64,000 nucleotides of DNA, taken from the NCBI RefSeq assembly GCF_000372725.1, contig NW_005198244.1, positions 648,578 to 712,577 on the forward strand. The letters run 5' to 3'. The stretch comes from Emiliania huxleyi CCMP1516 (Eukaryota; Haptophyta; Isochrysidales; Noelaerhabdaceae). A model generated the notes under the pieces. It worked only from the letters and a program-made list of their open reading frames with translations. It was not told where the DNA came from and did not search any database. A program made the position numbers and the translations under genes. Within the stretch, counting starts at the first letter, position 1, and the number at the start of each line of letters is the position of its first letter. Below are positions 1 to 9,484 of the stretch, in pieces.

Positions 1-324
1 CTCCTCGACGATCCGATCGAGAGGGAGGCGGGGAAAGAGACGTGCGGCGTGGCGGGCGCCCCTCCCTCCATGCTGGCGGCGGCGTCCGGGCAGCACGGCT
101 TGGGAGCGGCGAACAGCGCGCAACAGCTGCTCGCACAGGTTGCCGCCCTCGCGGCCCAGGCTGCCGCGTGCGGAGATTGCCTCACCGAGTCGAACGGCGC
201 GGCGCCCGCCGCGGGGCAGCGCGTGCAGCTTGCGCCGGACGGCGAGCTGGCGCCCGGCGGCGGTGGGACGGGGGACGGCGCGGGGCTAACTGCGGGACCC
301 GCTTCCACGGCCTCCGTCTTCTAG
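1..324 (+). CDS. C-terminal end of an unidentified protein, cut by the window edge
   Basis: The frame is open from the first base and ends at a TAG at 322-324, so this is the tail (about 107 residues) of a gene that starts left of the window. It opens with an acidic stretch (LLDDPIEREAGKE) followed by an Ala-rich segment that could form an amphipathic helix (AQQLLAQVAALAAQAAACGD), then a Gly/Pro-rich end. I recognise no domain. The smooth composition and the lack of a stop upstream favour real coding. The overlapping frames on both strands look like GC-rich shadows. Confidence 0.45.
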   Translation, partial: LLDDPIEREAGKETCGVAGAPPSMLAAASGQHGLGAANSAQQLLAQVAALAAQAAACGDCLTESNGAAPAAGQRVQLAPDGELAPGGGGTGDGAGLTAGPASTASVF

Positions 325-2323
325 TCGGATCCGCTGTCCTTTCCGTTAGGCGCGGGGCTCGACTGGCGCCCCCTCCCCGACGCAGCTGCGCCCGGGACGT
401 GCGTCCCGCACCCCTTCGGCTTGGACGAGTCGATGCAGGGGGGAGGAGCAGCGGCGGCCTCTGCCGCGGGGTCGACCCTGTGGTCGTCCGACTGGGGTGG
501 GTACGCCTTGCCTCCGCACGCGTCGCACATCTGGAAGTGAGTCCGTCAAGTGAGTCGGTCTCTCCAGCCCCGACGCTCTGCGGACAGAGGAGGAGGCGTG
601 GAGGTGGTCGCCAGGTTGAGGCACCGGCTGGGACGGACCCGGCGCTCTCTCCGCGGCCGGGCGCGCGGTCGACAAAGAAAGAAAGAAAACCGGCAACTCA
701 CGAAGGGCCTCGGATGCATCTGGGAGGACCGCGGTAGGGGGCCCACAGCGCCCCAAAATCCACGAGTGTGGGATTTCGCGCAATCGCTTGACTCTGAAAA
801 GCTCGCCTATCCCTGCGGTGAGCGCTGTGGTCGCCGCAGACTGGCTCCGACTTGACGATGGCATGGAGACGTGATGCCTCCATGCCCCCGTCGAGTCAAA
901 ATCGACATGCGAGGCGATCTTTGGCCCGCCAGAGGGATAGGCGGCGTTTTGGGCGACAAACAGCGCTGCGACCGCGAAGTGGCGGTGGACATGCTCCCAT
1001 GTTGCCGACGCGGCGCCGGAGTGGCCGGCGCTGCTCGCCGCGACCACGACGGCTACTCCGATGCGCCGGGCCGACCCGTCCTACCCGACGGTGGCACTCT
1101 TCCACGTCTCGCTCACGCTGAGAAAAATTCTGAAACGGCGTGCAGCAGAGTCGCCGACGAGTCGGTGCGTGTGCCTCCTCGTGTCGCGCATCGTTCTCAC
1201 CCATCCATAAACTCACTTTGGCCTCACTAAAGCGAAGGCTGAATCCTCAATCCTCAGATTTTAGATTAGGACGCTGTGGGCCCTCTAACCGCGGCACGCC
1301 GCCACCACACAGGGATTTTAAGGAGAGAAGTGTGGTGCTAGCCGTCGCCCACCCTCGGGCGTCTACCACTTCCTATCTCTCTTCGCAGTTTCTCACCAAT
1401 TCTCGCAGCAACCTCTTCACATGCCACCTCGCGTTCTTCCACGTTCCAGGGTAGGCTACCCACTGTGATTAGAACTTTAGACTATCATCTAGCACCCTCT
1501 TGCGTCTTGGGGCCTCTCCTGACCGCTGTGGGGTGTGGGCCTCTCCAGACCTCCTCTTGCCTATGGGAGATGGGAGTACCCCTCTCGGTCTACTTCCTAG
1601 GACACAGGCACACAGGTTTGCATAATGCGAGCCCTTTATCTCAAGGGCTATTGTGCAGAGAAGAGAAATGCGCATTAACTCGCACCGGGGTGTACGAGTC
1701 ACCGCCATCGCCGTCGGGGAGAGGGGGGACGATACTGCCTCGGCAGCGTGCACCTCGATCCTGTACCGTGTTTGTTATGACCCCCCCCAATGAACACACC
1801 AGTGAGGGAGGGCGAGACGATCGAGGGGTCCCGTACCATGCGGAACCGGCCCTATCCAGTGCTCAAGTGCTCAAGCTAGCATGTGAGGATGGGGGGAGAT
1901 AGGCAGGACGAGTGTCGCGCAACACCATCTCTACCCCTCGGGAAAAGTGCGGCGATTCGATATCGTTTGTGCTCTCGAGTTACGAGTATCGTCTGTGTGT
2001 GACCTTTCCTATCAAGCCTCTAATGCTTCGACCTTCGTTGTCCATCGTCCGCTGCTGTACAACTCTGGCCTCTTCTCCTTCGCAAGGGCCCCGCCCCGCC
2101 CCCCCCCCCCCCCCGAGCTGGGGGCGGGGCCCGCGCAGCGGCTTCTAGTAGCTTTTTATTGTTAGGAAGGTAGGTAGGTAGGTAGAAGGAATGCTAGTGA
2201 AATTCTTTTCTGTGTCACGTCCTTTTCGTCCATTTGTCCATTTGTCGGGTACTCAAGGAGACTTCGATGCCGTCGGCCACTCGTCCGGCCGCAGCAGGCC
2301 TTCGCAACTGGGGCACGCCAACC
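325..2323. other. Intergenic, no gene supported
   Basis: Several GC-rich open frames exist on both strands but none shows a recognisable domain. Bases about 1275-1345 carry a copy of a dispersed repeat seen again near 51105-51200 (shared core CACCACACAGGGATTTTAAG). There is a C-run at about 2098-2114 and a tandem GGTA run (2167-2183) just upstream of the next gene. Confidence 0.5.
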
Positions 2324-2776
2324 ATGACGCTATTACTGCTCCTCGGCGGCTCCGCCGCCTTCAACACGCCGCCGCCACTGCGGCCGCCGCTCCGCTCGTC
2401 GCTCCTCGCGATGCAGGTCCAGCAGATCCCATCGCCAGCAGAGCTGCGCGCCGCGGTGACTGCCTCGGCCTGTGAGGGCGGTATCTCCGTTGTTCTCTTT
2501 GGCAGCAAGCAGTGCGCCGCGTGCAGGGCTCTGCTGCCTCGCACGCGACGGCTCGCGGCTGCGCGGCGCGACGTCCGGTTCTTCTCGCTTGAGAGCAGCA
2601 AGACGACGGCTGAGGCGTTCCAGTTCCACGAGATTACCGCGGTGCCAACCTTCCTTGTCCTGGATGCAAGCGGCGCCATCCTCGAGACGAGAGCCGGGCT
2701 CGCCCTTGCGGAGTGGCCGGCGTTCCGCTCGCACGTTGAGGCGCTCGCCGACAGTTGCGACGCGTGGGCCGCTTGA
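2324..2776 (+). CDS. Plastid-targeted thioredoxin-like protein
   Basis: A 150-residue single-exon protein with a thioredoxin fold. The active-site motif is KQCAACRALLP (a CAAC redox pair) after a short beta strand (ISVVLFGS), and the cis-proline loop AVPTFLVLD follows about 60 residues later, in the right order and spacing for the family. The N-terminus is a short hydrophobic signal (MTLLLLLGGSAAF) followed by a Pro/Arg-rich stretch. A signal peptide ending in a Phe-containing cleavage site plus a basic transit region is the known import signal for complex plastids, so I infer a plastid (or periplastid) redox protein. I chose the ATG at 2324 because it sits directly before the hydrophobic core and has an ACC context; an in-frame ATG at 2267 would add 19 residues. 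The CAAC pair differs from the classical CGPC, which suggests a specialised thioredoxin-like protein rather than the general reductant. Confidence 0.8.
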   Translation: MTLLLLLGGSAAFNTPPPLRPPLRSSLLAMQVQQIPSPAELRAAVTASACEGGISVVLFGSKQCAACRALLPRTRRLAAARRDVRFFSLESSKTTAEAFQFHEITAVPTFLVLDASGAILETRAGLALAEWPAFRSHVEALADSCDAWAA

Positions 2777-3451
2777 CAAGAGGACATTCCCGACCGAGTC
2801 CCTCTGTTTCGCCACATGGCGCGGCGCTTAAGCGCGCCCGCTCCACCGGCACCCCTCTCCCCCCCTCTCTCCCGTCTGCTGCTGAGGTCGCTCGCCGGCG
2901 AGATGCGCTGGCGCGGCGGCCTTCTCCCACCCTCGCATGAGATTCGGTGCGCGATGTTGCGCCAGTACGTTTGGGTTTGTCGCATTGTCGGATAATGAGA
3001 TCTATGATGTATATCTCTCTTTTTATTTTTACGGTCGACTCTCTCTTGGTCTCTAGACACATGTACATGTGTAGGATCGAATATCGGTGTGGGACTGGGA
3101 GTTGCACTTTTCCCCACCCTTGTGCCTTGTGCAGGATGCAGCTCGAGCTCGCTATCATAGAATTGTAAGAGCGTTTTCCTCTTTGACCGCCACATTACTC
3201 GCTCTTTTCGGCGCACGCTCCATGTGACAAAGGTCGGGGCGCGCGGCACCCGGCACAGGGCCGGGGGGGGGCGGGGGGGGGCTGCGTGGCGCCGCACCCG
3301 CGCAGTATCGAAGCTTATCGATCGCGGTCCGCCCCCCGCCCGGCGTGCGCGCCGCGCAAAGGCTAAAGGAGAGCCGCGCCGGACACACGCAGAAGAAACA
3401 AACCCGCGCACTTTACTGATAACCACGTGGGCTCGCCCTCCATGCTCATTG
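2777..3451. other. Intergenic, nothing recognised
   Basis: This is the 3' flank between two genes that end toward each other. It contains a pyrimidine-rich stretch and a G-run near 3261-3281. No ORF with a recognisable product and no RNA gene is visible. Confidence 0.4.
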
Positions 3452-4453
3452 CTACAGTACCCCCTGCAGCAGCCGGGCAAGGCCCCACCCCAGCGCGAGC
3501 AGCAGCGCGATGAAGACCGCCACGACGGCGGCACTCTCACAGCCGGCCCCGCCGCCGCCCGCCGCCTTTGGCGGCCCCTCGCCGAGAAAGTCGCGCTCCG
3601 CGTCGCGCAGCGTCTCGTCGTCGCCAAAGACAGAGCGCATGAGGGCGACTTTTGCAAAGGCGAGCTGCGCGTACCGCTCGTACAGCGCGCGCGCGGCCGG
3701 CGAGTTGGAGGGCGAGCCTATTCGCCGCGTTCTTCCTCGCCTCTCGCAGCCATGCAGCGATCACGGCTGCAGAGCGCGTCCTCTCACTGAGTGCGAGTTG
3801 GAGTGCCGCGTGGAGTTGGAGTGCCGCGTGTGCGGGCTGCAGCGGGCGAGAGCGAGGACCTGTGTTTCGCATCTAGGAGGGGAGACAGAGCTTCTCGAAG
3901 AGCGCCGTGACGGGCTGGTGCCGCTGCACCGCCTCGAGCGTGTTGATCGCCTGAGAGGAGGCCTCCAGGAACGGTCCAGGGAGGTCCCGGAGAGGGAGCC
4001 TGCGTCGCCCTCGAAGCATGCCTCCATCGCGATCTGCGCGTGCGCGCGCGCGGCTGCATCCTCGGGCGCGCCGCCCTCCGGTTGCGCCTGTTTAAGCAGC
4101 GCCTTTTGCAAGTCGCAGAGCAGGCTGACGCACGAGGGCTCCATCAGCTCTTCATGCCGCTGCGTGACGATGCCGATGATGTCGGCATAGCGGAAGGTGT
4201 TGGAGGGCTCGGCGTAGCGGTGCTGCATCGCGACGAAGCGCGCGAGCAGCTTGCGCTGCCGCAGCGGCGCGCGGCCCTTGAAGTGCTCCTTGAAGCGCTG
4301 CTTGAAGGCCTCGTACATCGCCTCGTCCGCCTGGTGCTGTGCGTGCGACTTGCCGCCCGCGAGCAGCGGCCGAGCGGCGCCCTTTGACTCGTCGTCATCG
4401 GAGCTGACGCCATCGATGACGTTCCACTTGTCGTAGCTCAGCGCGTTCGCCAT
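3452..4453 (-). CDS. Predicted tail-anchored membrane protein, function unknown
   Basis: The start is the ATG at 4453 (MANALSYDKWNVID). The N-terminus has an aromatic/acidic motif followed by SSDDDES, similar in style to the start of Cdc37 and other cochaperones, but nothing further supports that. A helical region follows (LLARFVAMQHRYAEPSNTF, then HEELMEPSCVSLLCDLQKAL). The frame breaks near 3990, and a coherent segment (ASSQAINTLEAVQRHQPV, ALFEKL) continues in another frame, so at least one intron is present. The last segment (3452-3640 and just upstream) reads LYERYAQLAFAKVALMRSVF and ends with one strong hydrophobic helix (AAVVAVFIALLLALGWGL) six residues before the stop, typical of a tail anchor in the ER or an outer organelle membrane. 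The exact splice sites are not resolved. I do not recognise the family. Confidence 0.6.
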
Positions 4454-4554
4454 GTTGCGTTTCAGCCGCCACACGCTTCTGCCGGGGTCGTGGCGCACGG
4501 TGGATGTCTTTTTCTTATTGCTGTAAAATTCTTTTTCCTTTTGGCTAGAGCTGC

Positions 4555-4820
4555 AGAAGCACGTATCTCAGTCGTTCTTCACACAGCCATCGCAGAGCAG
4601 ATTGTGAATGAGCTTGCCTGCGGCGAGGGCGGTCGAGTGCACGGACGGAGCTAAGTGCCTCGCCGTCCTCGCAGGAGTCGCTTAGGCGGCTCCCGTGAGA
4701 TGGGCGACGCACGAACGAGATGGGCGTGGTGTACCTGTGTTAGTGCCAGTGCGCGCCAGTCCCGTGCCCAGTTGTCGTGCGAGGGAGCTTTTTGTAAAAT
4801 TCTTTTCCCTTTTGCTTCAT
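4555..4820 (+). repeat. Dispersed repeat, long copy
   Basis: This is the most complete copy in the window of a dispersed family. It starts with a stretch shared with 35628-35690 (TCGTTCTTCACAC) and then GAGGGCGGTCGAGTGCACGG, shared in reverse with about 43945-43990. Next come CTCGCCGTCCTCGCAGGAGT (also at 13583) and GTGCCAGTGCGCGCCAGTCC, which recurs many times. It ends with a T-rich tail around TTGTAAAATTCTTTTC. Copies differ by internal gaps and by which end they keep. There is no coding capacity, so it is probably a non-autonomous mobile element. Confidence 0.65.
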
Positions 4821-5477
4821 GGTGAACAAATCTCGATATATCTCCAGTAGAAGGGTGGATAAAACGGCTCGGTAAATATTTAGCCATTGAGAGGATTACG
4901 CCACAGTGTCGTTTGGGTCGACAGTAAATCTCCCACAGCCCACGTAAATCCGTCTTTCTCAGACACCCCCCGGGAGCCCTCCGCGGCCGCTTCATGCGAG
5001 GACCGAGCTGGGGGGTCCGCCGCGGGCGGGTCGGCTTCGCGAGGAGATGGGGACAGCGTCGTTGGGGCGAGTGGCTGTGGTCTAGTGCACTTCTCTTGTG
5101 GCGCGGCGCGGAGTCATCCAGAGTTTGAAGTGGATCGCGTCGCGCACCCAATACTCCACGTACCACGATTTGCCGTCCACGGACAAAGCGGCTCCCCCCA
5201 CCAAAGTTGAATCGTCTCCTCAGATACATACATACCTGTCGGAAGAGGCGAATTGATTGGACGGACGGAAAAACACCCCCCTTTTATGCCTGACCCTGGG
5301 CATGGCCTCTCTGGGGGTGAGCTGGGTCAGCCACCTCCGGGTCTGCAACTCGCACGGTGGGTCCGCGTCCGGGCGAGCATCCGAGGCCCGCGGTTGTCAT
5401 CTCGCTGGGCGCGACCGCCATGGAGATCCACTGCACACAGATCAGTGCTTTTGTCGCCTATTGCTCGCTCTCAGTGC
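4821..5477. other. Intergenic, no gene supported
   Basis: The stretch is of mixed composition, with no ORF of recognisable product on either strand. It lies between a dispersed repeat and a MITE-like element and looks like non-coding, repeat-rich DNA. Confidence 0.4.
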
Positions 5478-5486
5478 AATCGCAAC

Positions 5487-5903
5487 TAAGGATGTGTATA
5501 AATATTGATTCTCGCCCCTCTAAGTATTGATATTGAATATTGACAGCCTTCCCTCTAAGTATTGACAATATATTGACGTATTGATCGCTGATTTTTAACA
5601 AAAAGCATAAAATGTTGAAATTTGACCCAAACATCGCCTATGTGGTGGCTTGAATTCGAAAGATTTGCGAGTAGAAAGCATGGCAGAAAGCGATTTTGAT
5701 GCGAATCGCGATTTTCAAGCGATTTTGGCCCATTTAAGGCGATTTTCGAGCGTCCTCAAGCCCGGGATGGACCTCCCATCGCTGGAAACGGAGTCCACCC
5801 CGACCAGACCAGGGCCAACCCCCTCTAAGTATTGACAATATATTGGAGATTGACTGCGCCTCTAAGTATTGGAGCAATATATTCAATATTTATACACATC
5901 CTT
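5487..5903. mobile_element. AT-rich MITE-like element with 9-bp target duplication
   Basis: The element is about 417 bp and bounded by perfect 21-bp terminal inverted repeats beginning AAGGATGTGTATAAATATTG. Outside these lie identical 9-bp direct repeats AATCGCAAC at 5478-5486 and 5904-5912, the mark of a cut-and-paste insertion. It is strongly AT-rich against a GC-rich background and holds internal copies of a CTCTAAGTATTGA motif near each end. It has no coding capacity. A 9-bp duplication fits Mutator-like non-autonomous elements better than hAT (8 bp), but one copy cannot settle this. Confidence 0.85.
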
Positions 5904-6321
5904 AATCGCAACGCCAGAGGCCGTGCTTGGAGAGTGTGTCGCGCTGCTGCTGCGTCAGCGGATTGAGCCGCGGCGCAGGCTCCATCGGTGAGCTGCGGCG
6001 GCGCGCCGGCCGCTTCATGCATAGCTCTCCGGCGAGCGGCCGCGAACGCGTTTTCCGTCCGCCCGTTTCATCGAGTTTGCCCGAGTGGTAAAATGCAATC
6101 GAATTTGCCCGAGTGGTAAAGTGCAACTTTGGCATTTGGTAAAAGTTGCCCGAGTGGTCTGTGGGAAAAAAACCAAAGCGGCGGGGTGGCCCCAACAGCT
6201 AAAGGTCAACATCCCCTCCGGCTACGACAATGTGAACCTGATCTGGTCCTCACGGGGTTGACCCGTCTCCTCCAGATCGAGACGGACTTCGTGAACGGCC
6301 GAGCAATATTTCTTCATTACT

Positions 6322-6711
6322 ATACTGTCCCGTTTTGCTGTTCACAGCTAGGGACGGCCTCTGCGGCAAAGTCAAACCACCCCACCTACCGCCTCCCTCC
6401 CTCCCACCTACCACAGCAAACCTTCGGCTCCCGCTCAGAGGCTCGCCGCGCCCGTGCGGCGCGCCGAGGCGGCGCCGAGGCCGGCGCCTTGCACCCGGCC
6501 CGCGGCCGGCACCGCCTCGCCCCACAACTGACCGCCCTGCGGCCCCTGCGCAGGCGTACCACAGGCGTCGCTCAAAAACGACGCCGGTTGTGGGCTGCTC
6601 CCTCGACCCGTCACCCGACGCGCCCTTCGCCCGGCGCCTCACCGATCACGGAGCGTGCTCGCCGCCGCCGCCGCCGCGATCCGGGCCGTCCACGCATGCC
6701 CCCTTGCCCTT
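6322..6711 (+). repeat. Dispersed repeat, left copy of an inverted pair
   Basis: About 390 bp here match 17310-17703 in reverse complement, with a few substitutions and short gaps. Shared landmarks are ATACTGTCCCGTTTTGCTG, the CGCGGCCGGCACCGCCTCGC block and CCACGCATGCCCC. The copy abuts the assembly gap at 6742, which is consistent with a repeat having broken the assembly. No gene is recognised in it. Confidence 0.8.
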
Positions 6712-6741
6712 GAACCGCCCCTCTTGTGCCAAGCGGCATCA

Positions 6742-6841
6742 NNNNNNNNNNNNNNNNNNNNNNNNNNNNNNNNNNNNNNNNNNNNNNNNNNNNNNNNNNN
6801 NNNNNNNNNNNNNNNNNNNNNNNNNNNNNNNNNNNNNNNNN
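6742..6841. other. Assembly gap of 100 Ns
   Basis: One hundred unknown bases. The sequence just after it (6842-7200) is rich in long homopolymer runs of G, T and C and looks like low-quality read ends or low-complexity DNA. ORFs spanning the gap are artefacts. Confidence 0.95.
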
Positions 6842-7699
6842 AGGGGGGGGGTGTCGGGCGAAAGGCCCTCCACAAAAAATTTTTTTTAAGAGCTTTTTTT
6901 CCAGGGGGGTGAGGACCCCCCCGCCCCCCCCCCCCCTTTTCCCCTGGGCCCATTCCCTGCCCTCTTTGGGCACACATTCCGTAAGAGCCCCCTCCCCTTT
7001 TGCCCAGGGCAGGAATTTTGACAATTAACCAGCTGACGGGTGGGTAATACGTCTACGAGTTGCTATGACTGCCGTTTTCGCCCATTTGAGCCCCCCCCCC
7101 CCCTCCCCCCCCCCTCCCGCTCCCTGCCTCAATGCCCCCTCCCCCCCCCAACCCCCCTCCCCCCTCCCCGCCCTCCTCGTCTTCTCCTCCCCTCCAGTCC
7201 CAGCTCCACCCATTCCTCTCCCGCTATCTCCTGCAGGTGCAGGGGTGCAACTAAATGTAAGTAGATGGGCCTGCCCATCCCGGAGTGGTTCGACTCCACA
7301 CAAACCCGAGACGGTGATGGGAGGCGTCGTGTGGTGATCTCAGGCCCAGTGAGGTAGTGCGCCTGACTACCCCGGATCCTGCTGAACAAGTTCCTCTTGT
7401 AGTTCAATCGTCCCTTCGCGGCAGAGTTTTACCGGCATCGAGAGCCCAGCACATCGCGTCCGCCCTGTTGACTCGGGCGCGGTCGACCCAGCCACATGAG
7501 TTTGATAACCTCTGCCACAACCGGGAGCGGCCAGGGCTTCATAGACTCGGTCGAGAGACCCCAGATTGGCATCCATGCCTCTCTGGACAGGGTGGCCCGC
7601 CACAAGGACCCCAGGAATTGCGACTCGCCGCTTTCCTCCCGCTGTGATTCTGTGTGAGCTCTGTGTCTTGATTTGCCAACAATATACCTAGATACTACT
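6842..7699. other. Low-complexity and intergenic DNA
   Basis: C and T homopolymer-rich sequence fills 6842-7200. From 7250 to 7699 the composition is normal but no gene or RNA is recognised. The upstream part of the SET gene begins at 7700. Confidence 0.4.
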
Positions 7700-8712
7700 A
7701 TGGTTTACCAACTGCGAGTACAGTGCAGAGAAGAAATGCGCCGGGCCGGCGTCGGCGCGTACACGTATATATATATATGCGCAGGCGCTCTCTCGGACCC
7801 GGTCCTCGAGGCCTGCACGCGCCGCTCCGCGTCGCACGGATCTCCGCCTCGTCCGTCTCCTACGTCTCGGATCCGTTTGCTCTCGGGCCGACGCTCGCGC
7901 TGACGGCGAGCGGTAGCGGTAGCGGCAGCGGCAGTGGTAGCTGTAGCCGTAGCGCCGCCACCCCACACACAGCAACCGTCATGTTAACAGCACGAGTTTA
8001 CAACCAGCGCTTCTCCGCCAGGTCCTCCTCGCCGCACAGCTGCGCGAGCGGCGGCCTCGCGGCTGGCTCGCGCCCGGGCTGCTGGAGGTGCGTCCCAGCC
8101 TCGTCGCCGGCGCCGGCCGCGGCTGCTTTGCGGCGACTGCGCTGCCCTCCGGCACGGTTCTGGGAGCGTACCCTGGCCGCTTGCGATCGGCAGCCGAGTA
8201 CGCAACGAAGCTGCGCGTCGTCGGGCCGCACGTGGCCGAGTATTGCTGGCGGATCGGCGACGTCGCGGCTCTCGACCCGACCGACGGGGAGGGGCGGCTG
8301 TACGAGGCGCGTGGCACTCTCACACACCAGGGCTCTCCACTTCTCTCTGCCCCCTCTGCCCAGCACAGCATGGATGCCCTGTCTGTGCGGTGGCAGGCAC
8401 CCGGAGTGCCTCTGATCGAAGGCATGCCAGAGAGCCTGCGGACCGGCGCGATGGCGAACTGGTGCGAGCTTCGCCCCACAACGAGGTGCGGTCGGCGTCG
8501 CCGTCACAGGCGTTCATGCTGTGCCCAGGTGCACGCCAACCACGCTCGCCCTCCTCAACGAGCCGGGCCCGGGCGGGGACGTGAACGTCGGCGTCGCAGT
8601 CGAGGGGGCGGACGTCGTCTTCTCGGCGGAGAGGGACGTACGCCGCGGCGAGGAGCTGTACCTCGACTACGGGCAGGACTACGACCGCAGCGGCTATGGC
8701 GGCGGCGCCTGA
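7700..8712 (+). CDS. Small SET-domain protein, probable protein lysine methyltransferase
   Basis: I infer three exons (7700-7801, 8022-8308, 8529-8712) giving 190 residues; all joins keep frame. The SET signature is split over exons 2 and 3: the glycine motif GAGRGCFAATALPSGTVLGA near the start, a DPTD motif, then LALLNEPGPGGDVNV in place of the usual NHS loop, and RDVRRGEELYLDYGQDYDRS with the closing Tyr. The NEP loop is a form I recall from many algal SET proteins. Both introns are 220 nt by my reading; the first begins GTCCTCGAGGCC where exon 2 begins GTCCTCCTCGCC. The first exon is the least certain part, because the ATG at 7700 is chosen only from the splice model. The substrate cannot be told from the sequence. 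Confidence 0.6.
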
Positions 8713-9484
8713 CTGAGGTGTCAGACACTGCCCAAATGACGACTCGAGAAATGCCGTACCCACTAGTCGGTTACCCTCTGCCGCCTCTGCCCGCCGCAGC
8801 AGCACCTGCTGGCGCTGCTTGGGCCTCAACCGGGTCGACACCTGAGAGGCACCGCGAGGCAGGGGAGCTCTTCGTGGATCACCCCCGAGCGTCCCCACCC
8901 CTCGCCGTATTTTTGCCACCCCTGCAGCAGGGCGCACAGCGGGCGAGCAGGGCTGGACACACTCACCGACCGACTCAGCAGCTGAGCCGCTCATCGTGCT
9001 GCGGCAAAAATACACCGTCGGGCGGAAATGCTCGGGGTGGATCCACGAAGAGCAGCGAGATCCTCGGAGCGACGGTGCACAGCGCGGGGAGAGCACAGGC
9101 AGCCGCAAAAGCGAGCAGCTGAAGCCTCGAGCAAGGGCACTCCGAGTGTTTATTCACACCGAGCTTTTTTCTCTTTCCGGTGCTCTGGGAGTGCTAGACG
9201 GTTACACAAGCGGACAAGGCGGTCACTTAAACACTCAGGCGGTCAGGCTACGGTGCTGTGTTCACTCGCTCGAAAAATGTGTGCCTGAAAGGGTTAAAAG
9301 CACAGTGCGACGTGGGCGGCGCGCCCGCGCACGCGCGCTGACCGCTGTTTTCGTGCATGCGAGCCATCTCCACCCTCTTTTCGCTGCAACAACCGAGACG
9401 TAGGGAACCACTCATGCGCCCGACGACAAAAACTCACGAGTGACCGATTGCGTGACAGTGTACGCTGCGTTGCGGCCCCTGCTC
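8713..9484. other. Intergenic between convergent genes
   Basis: This holds the 3' flanks of the SET gene (+) and the RAP gene (-). Open frames here lack any recognisable motif. No terminator or RNA gene is evident. Confidence 0.4.

Noticed and set aside
6841-7240. ORFs spanning the gap and Pro/Gly-rich frames after it
   Set aside because: They run through 100 Ns and homopolymer tracts with doubtful base calls; no motif supports them.
7260-7310. tRNA gene suggested by GTGGTTCGACTCCAC
   Set aside because: Only a B-box-like stem is present; no acceptor stem, A box or anticodon arm fits at the right spacing.
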